64,000 bases of DNA from Ornithodoros turicata (Eukaryota > Arthropoda > Arachnida > Ixodida > Argasidae): the NCBI RefSeq assembly GCF_037126465.1, contig NC_088202.1:88268160-88332159 (forward strand). Direction: 5' to 3'. Under the pieces are notes generated by a model, which saw only the letters and a list, made by a program, of their open reading frames with translations, made no database searches and was not told the origin of the DNA. The translations under genes were made by a program, and so were the position numbers. The number at the start of each line of letters is the position of its first letter. Within the stretch, counting starts at the first letter, position 1. This document shows, piece after piece, positions 55,352-64,000 of this stretch.

Positions 55352-55789
55352 GTAGTGCTCCTAGACGGAACCTACGGGAACCTTGTAGCTGGCACCTGGT
55401 GGCGCTGTCTCCGGCGGATTAGCTCTGTTAGGGCTGACGGACTACGTTTTGTGCCGTTCTTAGAGTGTTCATCGGTAAGTCGATCGGTACAAGGCCAAGG
55501 CCACGGGAGGCACGACTGTCGAGCGTCTGTTACTGTGTGTTGGTCGCCTATGTTCATCCCTCTAGCACTTAGGGATACGTCTGGCAGGAAGACCGGTGTT
55601 TATCGATTGCACGTAATGGTGGACAAGGTCAGCAGTTGTTTTCGCGGTCAGTGCAATAGAGAGGGATGGGTCATAGCTGCTTGATACAACCAGATGAAAA
55701 TTATATTGGAAATCATGGAAGACGGAGTTCATTGGCTACCGTCTTGAGAGCATCTGTGTTGGCTGGCATAGGCCGCGGTAACACGTTGC
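55352..55789. other. No gene recognised
   Basis: Open frames on both strands without domains; not a recognised repeat. Confidence 0.35.
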
Positions 55790-55880
55790 CACGTTTTAAT
55801 AGTGAACACTGCCACATAGCACGTTGAAGGTCAACCATTGCGCAGAGTGATACCATTATCGTTCCTGACTTGTGGAAAGC

Positions 55881-56500
55881 ACAGTTACTAAATAAGCGTC
55901 GCTTCAGAGTAGCGACACTGAGTTCCAAGGGAGAGCAGGAGAGGCCATGTTGTTTCCGCTAGGGCGCCTCAATACAAGCTACCTCTGCGTATGCAGAGGG
56001 AGCTAGTCTTGAGGCACCCTAGTTTCCGCGCCACGCTGGACGGCGCTCACGATGCTATCTATCGAGCATGCTCTGAAATGTTGTTCCTGCTGCGAGCAGC
56101 TCGCCACGGTAGATACCTCGACAGCTTTGAGCTCACCTTGACTTCCTCTGGACGGTCTCTTGGACAATACACGACAATCACACACGCTTCCCTGACCGGT
56201 GGTTTCCATGAGCTCGACCTCCAACTTGTCGTTACCCCGATAACGTGCGTTAAATGCATCACTTCGACCGTGATTCCCCACAAGCTCTTGCGCGAGCGTA
56301 TACCAAAACGGCTTTGGAGCGCGCGAACGATAACGATAACGCTTGCTGTGTCAGAGTTCAAGGTCGGGGCCCAGGGCGCGCATTGTCTCTGCTCCTCAAC
56401 TGGGGATGGCGCTTGTGTCGAGTGGAAACAAGATGGCTACCTCGCTCGCCTGCGGTGTTCAGTGTCGCTACTTTGAAACGAAGCTTATTTACCGACTCTA
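55881..56500. mobile_element. 620-bp non-autonomous transposon with 9-bp TSD (Mutator-like candidate)
   Basis: Perfect 9-bp duplication GTGGAAAGC at 55872-55880 and 56501-56509. Inverted ends of about 42 bp: ACAGTTACTAAATAAGCGTC then GCTTCAGAGTAGCGACACTG on the left; the complement of GTGTCGCTACTTTGAAACG and AAGCTTATTTACCGACTCTA on the right. The innermost AGTAGCGACACTGA is identical. Nine-base duplications are characteristic of Mutator-like elements (family knowledge); no transposase is present. Open frames inside (55991-56476 plus, 56003-56281 minus) are unrecognised. A 62-bp hairpin element lies within it. Confidence 0.75.
55960..56021. mobile_element. 62-bp hairpin element with 8-bp TSD
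   Basis: The whole element is a hairpin: TAGGGCGCCTCAATACAAGC and CTACCTCTGC pair with GCAGAGGGAGC and TAGTCTTGAGGCACCCTA around a 4-base loop. It is flanked by a perfect 8-bp duplication GTTTCCGC (55952-55959 and 56022-56029). TAGGG-type ends and an 8-bp duplication fit hAT. It is among the smallest transposon-like units one can define by a duplication. Confidence 0.7.
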
Positions 56501-56706
56501 GTGGAAAGCGTGGGGCGTCGTCTTTTTTCGACAATTATCGTAACTGCAAAAATGTAACAAAATACGCCTCTCTTTCTCAACAAATCATGGGAGCGTCTTT
56601 CGGAATGATGGTTGGATTGGATCGTGCTATGCGGTGAAGTTCTGATTTAAGAGTGCACATACGCAGAGCGTTCATCGTCCACTGCGTCGTCTAATACACT
56701 AATAAC

Positions 56707-57364
56707 CAGGGGAAGGTAACGGAATATTTTGCGTTTCCGTTACCATCTCCGTTACTGGCGCTTATTTGTTTCTGTTTCAGTTTTGGTTATCACCATTATT
56801 GCTTACGTTTCCGTTACGTTGCCGTTTCGGTTTTCGGTATCGCTCCCCCCGCGTTTTGTTCTTCTTCTTTCTTTTCTTTCCTTTCCTTTTTTTAGATGGT
56901 TTGAGATCGTGACTTAACTTAATCCTGAAAACTTAATCCCTGTACGTTCTGAAGTCTATTTTGAGGACTCCGGGGATACATGCACACAGGAGACAACGTT
57001 TATTCAAAATATACATATACGTGATTTCTATGAACAGCTACTATGAACATGGTTTTCAGGAATGTTACTCACGCTTACAACTTACAAGTCACCATAAGCG
57101 TATACGAACTATGCTTCTTCTATTTACTGTATACTACTTATATGCTCCAGTTTGATAGTCCATTTTAGTTTTAGTTCTTCAGTTAATTTTCGTTTGCTTC
57201 ATTGAGGTATATTTCATCAATTTCTCTACATGATACGGTACAGAATTGCAAGAATTCGGGTCCTGCAGTACCCGAATCATTACCGTAAATTATTGTCGTT
57301 CCCGTTTCTGTTACCTTTACCTGCTGTATTTCCGGTATAATATCGTTTCCGTTACCTTTCCCTG
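56707..57364. mobile_element. hAT-like non-autonomous element 1
   Basis: Inverted ends CAGGGGAAGGTAACGGAA and the complement of TTCCGTTACCTTTCCCTG with one mismatch. Perfect 8-bp duplication CTAATAAC at 56699-56706 and 57365-57372. Many subterminal TTCCGTTAC/GTTACC repeats lie near both ends. No transposase. hAT elements are defined by 8-bp duplications and often have such subterminal repeats. Confidence 0.85.
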
Positions 57365-57580
57365 CTAATAACACGAGCATAAGTTTTACACGAGCACCTC
57401 TTTTGGTTGCCTGCAATACGTCAAGCACTCTCAGCGAAACGGAGTGCGGATCCAGCTCGTTAATCTTTGTTGGCACTCTGTTTGAAATCGAACTTGTTTC
57501 TCAGGTTCCAACTCACGGCAGCACTACAATTCCAAATCTGATAAGTTGTTCGTAAGCTGACATTTGTATGGCAGTACAAC

Positions 57581-59126
57581 GAGGGTTGTCAATCCCGAGC
57601 CATTTTTGCAGTCCCGGTATTTCGGGATTTTTCGCTGTCAATCAATGGGATTTCGGGATTGTGACAAGTTCAGATGGTGCTTTGAAGTAAGTCCTGCGCG
57701 TGGCAAAATTATTTGACCCGCATCCAAGCCGTACCCGCGTGTGCAAATCCGCACCCGACACGCAACCCGCGTCCCATTACAAATTACACCCGCATCCGCA
57801 CGCAGTCCGCATATTTTTTTTTCGAAAAGCTCACCCGCACCCAACTGAGAGTACTCCCTGGTGTATGCCTGACGATTAGATATGTCTGTGTGTATGGTTT
57901 CTTGTACGACATCAGCGTAGGGGGCAAAAAGGTGCAAATGTGTGTTGGTTTATGACTTGAGGAATGATGATACGAAACGCGACATAGATCGAGAAGAGCA
58001 CACAGGAGCTGTTGCACCTTAACGGTTTGAGCGTTTGTTCCGCCCTTGTCAGCGACGTTTTACGTCATATTTCGAGTCACTACAGTACAGACGCGTAAGA
58101 AATTGGGCAACTCGGTGTACTTCCTAATAGTGTTTTGGTAAAATGCGCCGACCGCACCCGACCCGCTGCCCGCTTCGCCGTCAACAATGCCGCCCGCACC
58201 CAGCCCGCCACCCACACGACACCGAAGACCTAGACCCGCCACCCGCAACGAAATGCGGGTCACCAGTGGACACAGTGGCCGTGCAGGACTCTACTTCCAA
58301 GTCAGTGTTTATTTCAGTGTTATTTCATTTCAGTGTACCTCAAGTGTTTATATTGGCGTGTTCTGCGCAGTTCATGCGCGCTTGTCAATTCTACCTTTTC
58401 CTGAACGAAAATACTCAAAAATTCGCTGTGTGATCACATTGGTAAAGTAGTGACGGCGAAATGGTCACATTTTATTTATTTATTTTGCTATGATATGTCA
58501 CTTCTTTTTTATTTATCCGCATTTCACTGTTGCGCGTGAAAAGAAGGCAAGTCTAGTTAAAGCTACAGCTACAAGCTACAGTTAAAGTATAACAGGAAAT
58601 ATTACTTTATAATTTCCTCAAACGGTGTAACATTCCACTTGAATAAAGAACAGGAACACACACAAAAAAGAAAGAAACGAATGGAAAGAAACGAAACACT
58701 AAACGGTTTACAACACCGTCGCTGTGTGCGTATCAAGTTGTACAGTGATTAACACACGACCTGAGTAAGCACAGAGAGTCGAGGGTGGTATCCCCCAGTT
58801 GGGAGCGAACTTTTGTGCAAATACCGGCTGCCGAACTGAATGTCCGTTCAGCTTCTACGCTAGAAGAAACGACAGTCAGGAAATATCTGTACGCATGTGG
58901 AGGCAGCGGTTGTCTTCCACCTCCAAGCCACCTCCTGCCAAAAGTGCCATTTCCTCACGAAGGAGTGAGTCTGCATGATGACCTACAGGTGTTTGATTTC
59001 CCTGTCATATATTTGTTCTCACGAAATCCAGGGATTTTCCGTAAGAAATCCCGGGACTTCGAGACGTCAAAAATTGGCCGTGATCCCGGGATTTCGGGAT
59101 TCGGGATATCCTGATCGACAACCCTA
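57581..59126. mobile_element. hAT-like non-autonomous element 2
   Basis: Ends GAGGGTTGTCAATCCCGA and, reversed, TAGGGTTGTCGATCAGGA. 8-bp duplication AGTACAAC at 57573-57580 and 59127-59134. Subterminal repeats GGGATTTCGGGATT occur at both ends. The interior has two blocks rich in ACCCGCA (57705-57850 and 58145-58265) that may be the ends of another nested element, since TGACCCGCAT and its complement occur at 57712 and about 58252. Interior open frames (58785-59114 plus) are unrecognised and no hAT transposase is seen. Confidence 0.75.
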
Positions 59127-59386
59127 AGTACAACACACAGAGACGCACCATCAGTGGTTTATCCAGGGGCCCGAGCACGGGTAAGAGGGGGGGTTGCAAA
59201 CAATTGGGGGAGGTCATTGTTACAATTACGTCGTATCATAAGGTACAAAAGTTAGGGGGGTGTAGGGGGGGGGAGGTCTGGATAAATCACTGCACACCAT
59301 AGCACGAGTGAGCCTGCAAAAGTGGCCAGCCTGCCTAAAGCGCCTAGGCCGCTTTAGTTTAATGTAAGTTTACAGTGTAATGTAAG

Positions 59387-59855
59387 CATAGGTGGGCATT
59401 TTCCTGCGGCCTCACTCATCCTCACCAAATTTTCCTCACCAGTAACTAAACCTCAGTCGCCCTCACCCTCACATTCCATTTTAAATTTTGACCTTACAAA
59501 CCTCACCTCAGGGCATCGAGATCCCGAGAGGCCTCACCATCATCATCCTCACATGCCTTCACCTGATGAGGCTATTTACAACCCTTATGGCCTCACATAT
59601 CTTCACCTCATGAGGGTCCTCATCTTCACGTGTCCTCACCTCATGAGGGCCCTCATGTCCTCACGGCGCCTCACGTACTTTCGCCTAGTGAGGACCCACA
59701 TGGCCTCACGAGTCCTCATGAGGGATAATGCCTCACGACTGTCCTCGTGAGGAACGTTCAGCGTGGTCTGGCCTCACTCACCCTCACCTCATCGTCGTGA
59801 GGTGAGGGTGAGGCGTCTTCATGAGGGTCCTCATGAGTGAGGACGCCCAGCTATG
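59387..59855. mobile_element. hAT-like non-autonomous element 3, made of CCTCATGAGG repeats
   Basis: Ends CATAGGTGGGC and GCCCAGCTATG. 8-bp duplication AATGTAAG at 59379-59386 and 59856-59863, although the flanks repeat AATGTAAGTTTACAG, so the duplication is less certain than in element 1. The interior consists largely of CCTCAC, CCTCATG and the palindrome CCTCATGAGG on both strands. Confidence 0.6.
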
Positions 59856-59889
59856 AATGTAAGTAATGTAAGTTTACAGAGTTTACTAA

Positions 59890-59990
59890 TTTGTCCTAAC
59901 GCGGCTGAGGAAAACCCAAGGAAAACGCCCAGACAGCACAGCCGGCGCCCGGATTCGAACCGAGGTCACCTCCCAGTCTCAGCGTGGAAT
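59890..59990 (-). repeat. tRNA-derived SINE, head-proximal fragment
   Basis: Minus strand: GAGACTGGGAGGTGACCTCG, GTTCGAATCCGGGCGCCGGC, TGTGCTGTCTGGGCG and the TTTTCCTTGGGTTTTCCTCA block, after which the match stops. The B box is intact; the A box and the 3' half are missing. Confidence 0.75.
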
Positions 59991-60283
59991 GCGTGGAATA
60001 CGCTTTGAATTCTGGCAGTCCAGTGGAAGCACGTTACAGGCACCTATGGCCAATGGGAATGCCTCTTTAGCTCCGTGCACAGTGATACATTTCTTTCCAG
60101 CTGCGAGTGCACGGGCCAAAACGAGGCAGGCCTGCGCTTAACGGCCGGGTTACCGAAAGATTGCCATATAACTATCAACATTTCATAGAAATCGTAAAGG
60201 ACGAGGCAAGTAAGAAGCTGAGAGCGAGAGAGAGAGAAAAATGGGGGAACGCAAAAGGATCAAACCCTCTCCCACCGTTCAGA

Positions 60284-60436
60284 CCCAAGCAGCACAATGT
60301 ACTGAAAGTCGAGTGCAATAGGGGTGGACGGGTAGGTGGAAGGCCTTGAACAGACTCGTGAAGCTAAAGAGCGCTGATAAGACACATACCGATCACCCCT
60401 ATTGCACTCGACTTTCAGTGCATTGTGCTGCTTGGG
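60284..60436. repeat. Inverted repeat with 43-bp arms
   Basis: 60284-60326 (CCCAAGCAGCACAATGTACT, ending ATAGGGGTG) and 60394-60436 are complementary at 42 of 43 positions, separated by 67 bases. It may be a small foldback element; no target duplication is evident. Confidence 0.65.
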
Positions 60437-60561
60437 GAGCCGCGAGCCGCCATGATAGCTAGGCCGCGGTCTTTGAATGCCGCCTAAGCCGAGTGCACTT
60501 GAGTTGCTTCCTATATTTCGCAGGGAAGGAGCATTGTGCCGTGCAAACCATCTATACTGCG

Positions 60562-61727
60562 ACGCATTCCTAAAACAGAGGGGGGGGGGGGGTCGAGGTT
60601 ACTTGCCGTTGTTGGCCATACTCAAGTGGGCATCGTCACGACTATAGCAAAAAAAAAAGGGGGGGGGGAGAGGGGAGTTGAGGATTTCAAAGTGATGCAT
60701 AGGCAGGATGACCGATACGGATGGGACGGAGGCACACTGTAGATGAGAGGTGCACTAGAGTGGTCTCTCCGCGAGGCCCGTTTCTTGAAGAAAGCGCACG
60801 TACGAGGCCGCGAGTTTTTGAAAGTCGTTCCGCATAAGAACCTTCGGGGAAGAGGACGTCCGTCAGTATGCCAGGCCTGGCGTGAGGAAGATGAGTTTCC
60901 CGCATAGTATGGTATGCACGGCATTCTGTCAGGATATGCTCGATAGTCTCCAGATGATTACAGTGACCGCAACTGGAGTCCTCCCTGGAGCGGATCTTGA
61001 ACAGTTGCGAGTTCGTGAACGCAGATCCCGTGCGTAATCGATTGAGCATTGTCTGCATAACACGGGGACATCTTTCATGGGAAGATCCTTCGTGAGAAGA
61101 GAGGGTCGGTGATTCTGCATGATGTCCTGTATGCCAGGATGACGCACCTCAACTAGCTGTTTGACGACCATGTGCCTGTCAGTGTCGGCCGGAACGGGTA
61201 AGGATGGGCTGCAGCTGTGATGTGCTGAGGATGCTAGCTGGTCTGCTCTTTCGTTGCCTCTGATGCCGACATGAGACGGGATCCATTGGAGCGTAAGCTC
61301 ACCTCCGCTTAGCCTATGCTGGGCACACGACCTCCTTATACATCGGGCTAGGATGCCACCACACATGGGGTCCATCACGTTGTAGAGTGCACTTCTGGAG
61401 TCCGTAAGCAAAACGGCCTTAGTTATTCCGGTGACTTGAACCGCAGCATCTGCGTGTAACAAGGCCAGGAGCTCGGCCGTCGTAGATAAGATTGGGTAAC
61501 GAACTGATTTCCCTTGCCAGGCCATGTTCATTGACGGGATGTAGTACGCGCTGGTAGCGCTCTCGGAACGGCTTCTAAAACAGAACTTCATCACATGACA
61601 CAGTGAAGGCCAACCATTGCACGGGATGTTGCTCCTAGTTTGTGGAAAGCTTATACCTTTTTGTGACAAATTAATAGAATTGCACAAGTATCACAAAAAT
61701 GCATACGCCTCTCATTTCATCAGAGCG
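60562..61727. mobile_element. Palindromic MITE interrupted by a LINE
   Basis: The left terminus CATTCCTAAAACAGA (60565-60579) is cut by the LINE at 60580-61573 and resumes at 61574 with CTAAAACAGAACTTCATCAC, then AAGGCCAACCATTGCACGGG, TTTGTGGAAAGC, TTTTTGTGACAAATTAATAG and the start of the right arm (ATGCATACGCCTCTC). The right arm is then lost where another MITE scrap begins. Confidence 0.7.
60580..61573 (-). pseudogene. 5'-truncated LINE with RNase H, poly-C tail and 10-bp TSD
   Basis: Minus strand. RNase H is readable from about 61560 to 61200: SATSAYYIPSMNMAW, TTAELLALLHADAAV, VLLTDSRSALYNV and LTLQWIPSHVGIRGNERADQ, which supply the usual acidic residues. After a frameshift near 61070 the C-terminal part continues with MLNRLRTGSAFTNSQLFKIR and CGHCNHLETIEHILTEC, the Cys-Cys-His-Cys motif. 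The 3' UTR ends GCTATAGTCGTGACGATG, CCCACTTGAGTATGGCC, AACAACGGCAAG and a C run (60580-60592 read as G). CTAAAACAGA flanks it on both sides (60570-60579, 61574-61583). The reverse transcriptase is lost by 5' truncation. It inserted into a MITE end. Confidence 0.88.
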
Positions 61728-61790
61728 CGCTCTTAAAGCAGAACTTCACCGCAAAACACGCTCCCAGACAACTATCATCCCGTTTCGAAC
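61728..61790 (+). mobile_element. Clan A MITE left-end fragment
   Basis: GCTCTTAAAGCAGAACTTCA, CCGCAAAACACGCTCCCAG and CAACTATCATCCCG, then the match stops. Confidence 0.65.
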
Positions 61791-62498
61791 GCCAAATGTT
61801 TCGGTTCGATAGCGCTTTCACATGTGTGCTTGTAAGGCTAATTGCAAGCTTGTTGAGACAAGGAGAAACTATGGTATTTTGTTGTCCAGCGCTTATATTA
61901 CAACTTTTCTAATTGGGGCATTTTGTTCTAACGAAACAATGAACCAATTGTGCTGTCTGGGTACATAAGTTTGATATACACGTACATTTCCGTGTAGCGG
62001 CACTATTTAACCTTTACTTTCTATATAGGTGCATACTATACTATACTATACTATATAGGTACCTACCTATATATGTGTTGTCGCCTGCGACGGGCAACTT
62101 CTGACTTTTATTGTGACAGTACAAAAAAATACTTAACCAGCCAGACACAATCGCCTATTAACTAGATAGATAGATGTAGGAAGAAAAATGGAAACGTAGC
62201 GCTTCCCAGAATTCTAGGTCTGTTGGGTTTCTATATAAGCCACGTCGCTCTATAAATCTCAGTGAAGTGCGTGTTGACAACGGCCTTTAACTTCGTTTTT
62301 GTTCATTGCCATTAATCTCCCTCTCCCGTTCCTCAAGTGTAAGCAATTTTGAACAATCTGCATTTTTTCTTTTCCGTGCAATGCAATACAGTTTGGGATC
62401 TTTCGGTGTACAGGGCTAGGTCAATATAGCATATGTGAAACTTCTGTAACGGTATTGCTGTATATTGCGCCGTGCAATATTTGATCGTAGCTACGCCA
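61791..62498. other. No gene recognised
   Basis: Contains a small (ACTAT)n run with TATAGGTACC at 62030-62065. No coding similarity. Confidence 0.4.
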
Positions 62499-62900
62499 CA
62501 CTGTTAAAACATAAGACTCTCTTATCCAGCCATCATTTCTATTTTAAAGTCATTTTCTGTAATCCATCTCATCATTCTTTCACCGTTTGTTAGTCATCTT
62601 TTTTTTTGTTGTCATCTTTGTCTTTAATCTATCTCATCCTTCTTTCACCATTTGTTAGTTTATACTCTGTTGCTAATTCTTCTCTTTTCTTTTTATTTAT
62701 CTTATTCTTCTTTCATTTATTTTCTTTCTTTGCGGAATAGCAAGCCGACGTCCCATTTGGCTGACCTTTCCCCCGTTTTTTCCCCCTTTCGTTAATAAAT
62801 ATATCCCCCCCCCCCATCATTTCCAGTGACATCGTTCTCTTTCCTGATTTCTTGAAAATAGAAGGCGTACGCCTTTTTGTGTCACTTACGCAGTTATGTA
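62499..62900. mobile_element. Palindromic MITE, left half, interrupted by a LINE fragment
   Basis: CACTGTTAAAACATAAGACT, CTTATCCAGCCATCATTTC, then after the insertion CAGTGACATCGTTCTC, GATTTCTTGAAAATAGAAGG, CGTACGCCTTTTTGTGTCAC and the centre CAGTTATG. The right half is missing. Confidence 0.7.
62540..62814 (+). mobile_element. Poly-C-tailed LINE 3' UTR fragment with 10-bp TSD
   Basis: Pyrimidine-rich 3' UTR, then GGAATAGCAAGCCGACGTCC, TTTGGCTGACCTTTCC, GTTAATAAATATAT and a C run. Perfect 10-bp duplication CCATCATTTC at 62530-62539 and 62815-62824. It is the same family as 14425, 21322 and 652. Confidence 0.8.
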
Positions 62901-64000
62901 ATGCGTGAGCAAGCATGAACGAGCTGTCCTAGAAATTGCATTCACGCCTGCATGCGAGGCAGCATCAGCTTTATTTCGGTGATCATTGGGGAGACCTTCG
63001 CAGAGTTGTTTACTCCTACACCAGTTAAGTAAGCAGCTCTAAACCACTCAGTCGTTTCACAGCTGACGATTGGTGTCTACTACGGAGCTGTGCGAATAGT
63101 ATATTGACACGAATCATCATCGCGAAACTTCCAGCCCCGCACCTCCACCAGAAATGCGCACGAAGCGAAATGGGCCGGCGAGTCGTCGAATAAACAGCAA
63201 ACGGTTTATTAAACTACTTGGTAGCAAAAGCACAAGAGTGATAGCTCTCTGAACACAACTGAGTCCAAAGAATGAATGCTCCAGCTTGGAGCGCACAAGC
63301 ATTTAAGCGTCGCGCCGAAAAATCCAGAAACAGCACGTGCGTTTGCCAGAGAGCAGGCGATGTGTCTGGAAGCTTCTTGCTTCTTCTTCAGCATACGCCG
63401 GGATGAGATGTACCGTTTCGTGCCTGCCCTGGATGTTTCGCGATGATGATTCGTGGCAACATGAAGCGAATATTTATGTAACGGCACCGAACATAGCACA
63501 TAGGTATGCGGATATACAGTATATGTGCGTGGTGTGTGCATATCACGAATGTTTGTATGAAGTAGCCCTCAGTTTATTTTATACCTTCTCTTCGGTGGCG
63601 TTTTTGGTCCTACGAGTGCAGCTTCCGAACTACTCGTTAGATTTGGAAGAGACATCACTTCGAATCTCAAATATGGAATTCCGTATTTGATTCGGAATTC
63701 GAGTCGGATATGCAGTTTTTTCGTTTCCATGTATCCGAATATTCTCACAATGTCTACGTTTTCATTTACAAGACTGGCGGCGCAACTATACACGAGCAAT
63801 CATTTGCTCATGCATAAACATATAGGACCTCGCTTTCGCTTAACCACTAGTCGTGGCGCTTCTCACTTTAATGCTTGCCTGTAAGAAACCTCAGTGCAAG
63901 CACCCGGACATGCTGAAGATCAAAAGCGTATGTCATTACATACAGAATCACACAGAACCGACTCGCAATGATAATTCCATGTTTGCTGCAGCGGTGGCCG
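62901..64000. other. No gene recognised
   Basis: No known repeat family apart from a partly palindromic stretch at about 63659-63692 centred on GGAATTCC. Open frames (63337-63690 plus, 63209-63541 minus) overlap on both strands and show no domain. Confidence 0.4.

Larger units (their letters stand above)
55790..56655. mobile_element. Palindromic MITE split by a 620-bp element
   Basis: The left arm (55790-55880: CCACATAGCACGTTGAAGGT, CAACCATTGCGCAGAGTG) and the right arm (56510-56655: GGAATGATGGTTGG, CGTGCTATGCGGTGAAGTTC, ending TTTAAGAGTG) belong to different subfamilies of the clan. They are separated by the insertion at 55881-56500. With the insertion removed the size is about 240 bp, normal for the clan. 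Confidence 0.75.

Noticed and set aside
60284..60436. An intrinsic transcription terminator or attachment site
   Set aside because: The genome context is eukaryotic and the 67-base gap between the arms does not fit a terminator; it is listed as a small inverted repeat instead.
1..64000. CRISPR arrays, operons, rRNA or prophage
   Set aside because: No regularly spaced repeats, no ribosome-binding-site pattern and no dense coding; everything points to animal nuclear DNA.

Overview
The window reads as nuclear DNA of an animal with a large, repeat-filled genome, most likely a tick or related chelicerate. That placement is an inference from the repeat types: tRNA-derived SINEs, non-LTR retrotransposons carrying an RNase H domain, BEL/Pao, mariner, hAT-like elements and many palindromic MITEs. 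It is not a species call. There is no operon-like gene order, no dense coding, no CRISPR array and no rRNA. I found no host protein-coding gene that I can name. The stretch is probably intergenic or a set of very long introns, although short exons could be hidden in it.

Layout. 1-11 kb is mostly anonymous single-copy-looking DNA. It holds one promoter-like motif cluster (5.9-6.1 kb) and three short protein-like open frames of unknown meaning. 11-22 kb is a repeat zone: SINEs in several orientations, foldback elements, palindromic MITEs and a 5'-truncated LINE with a recognisable RNase H (20.5-22.1 kb). 22-41 kb is sparse. It contains one MITE at 24.4 kb, a LINE remnant at 28.1 kb, a damaged mariner with an internal inverted duplication at 30.2-31.6 kb, one MITE at 34.9 kb and two hairpins near 39 kb. 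41-48 kb has a pair of about 500-bp MITEs in opposite orientation and further palindromic MITEs. 48.7-53.1 kb holds a LINE 3' remnant and a decayed BEL/Pao pol region, both on the minus strand. 53-63 kb is a dense nest in which element boundaries can be read from target-site duplications (TSDs).

How the parts work together. The palindromic MITE clan (termini like CACTCTTAAAAATGAAC, arms containing GCATAGCACGCTCCTAGCC) occurs about sixteen times and is the usual landing pad for other elements. One LINE, one LINE fragment, SINEs and a 620-bp element with a 9-bp TSD all sit inside copies of it. Two LINE families end in runs of C rather than A. One of them shares its 3' tail with the common SINE of the window, the arrangement expected when a SINE borrows a LINE's machinery. 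None of the recognised transposase or reverse transcriptase genes is intact here, so any mobility would have to be supplied from elsewhere in the genome.
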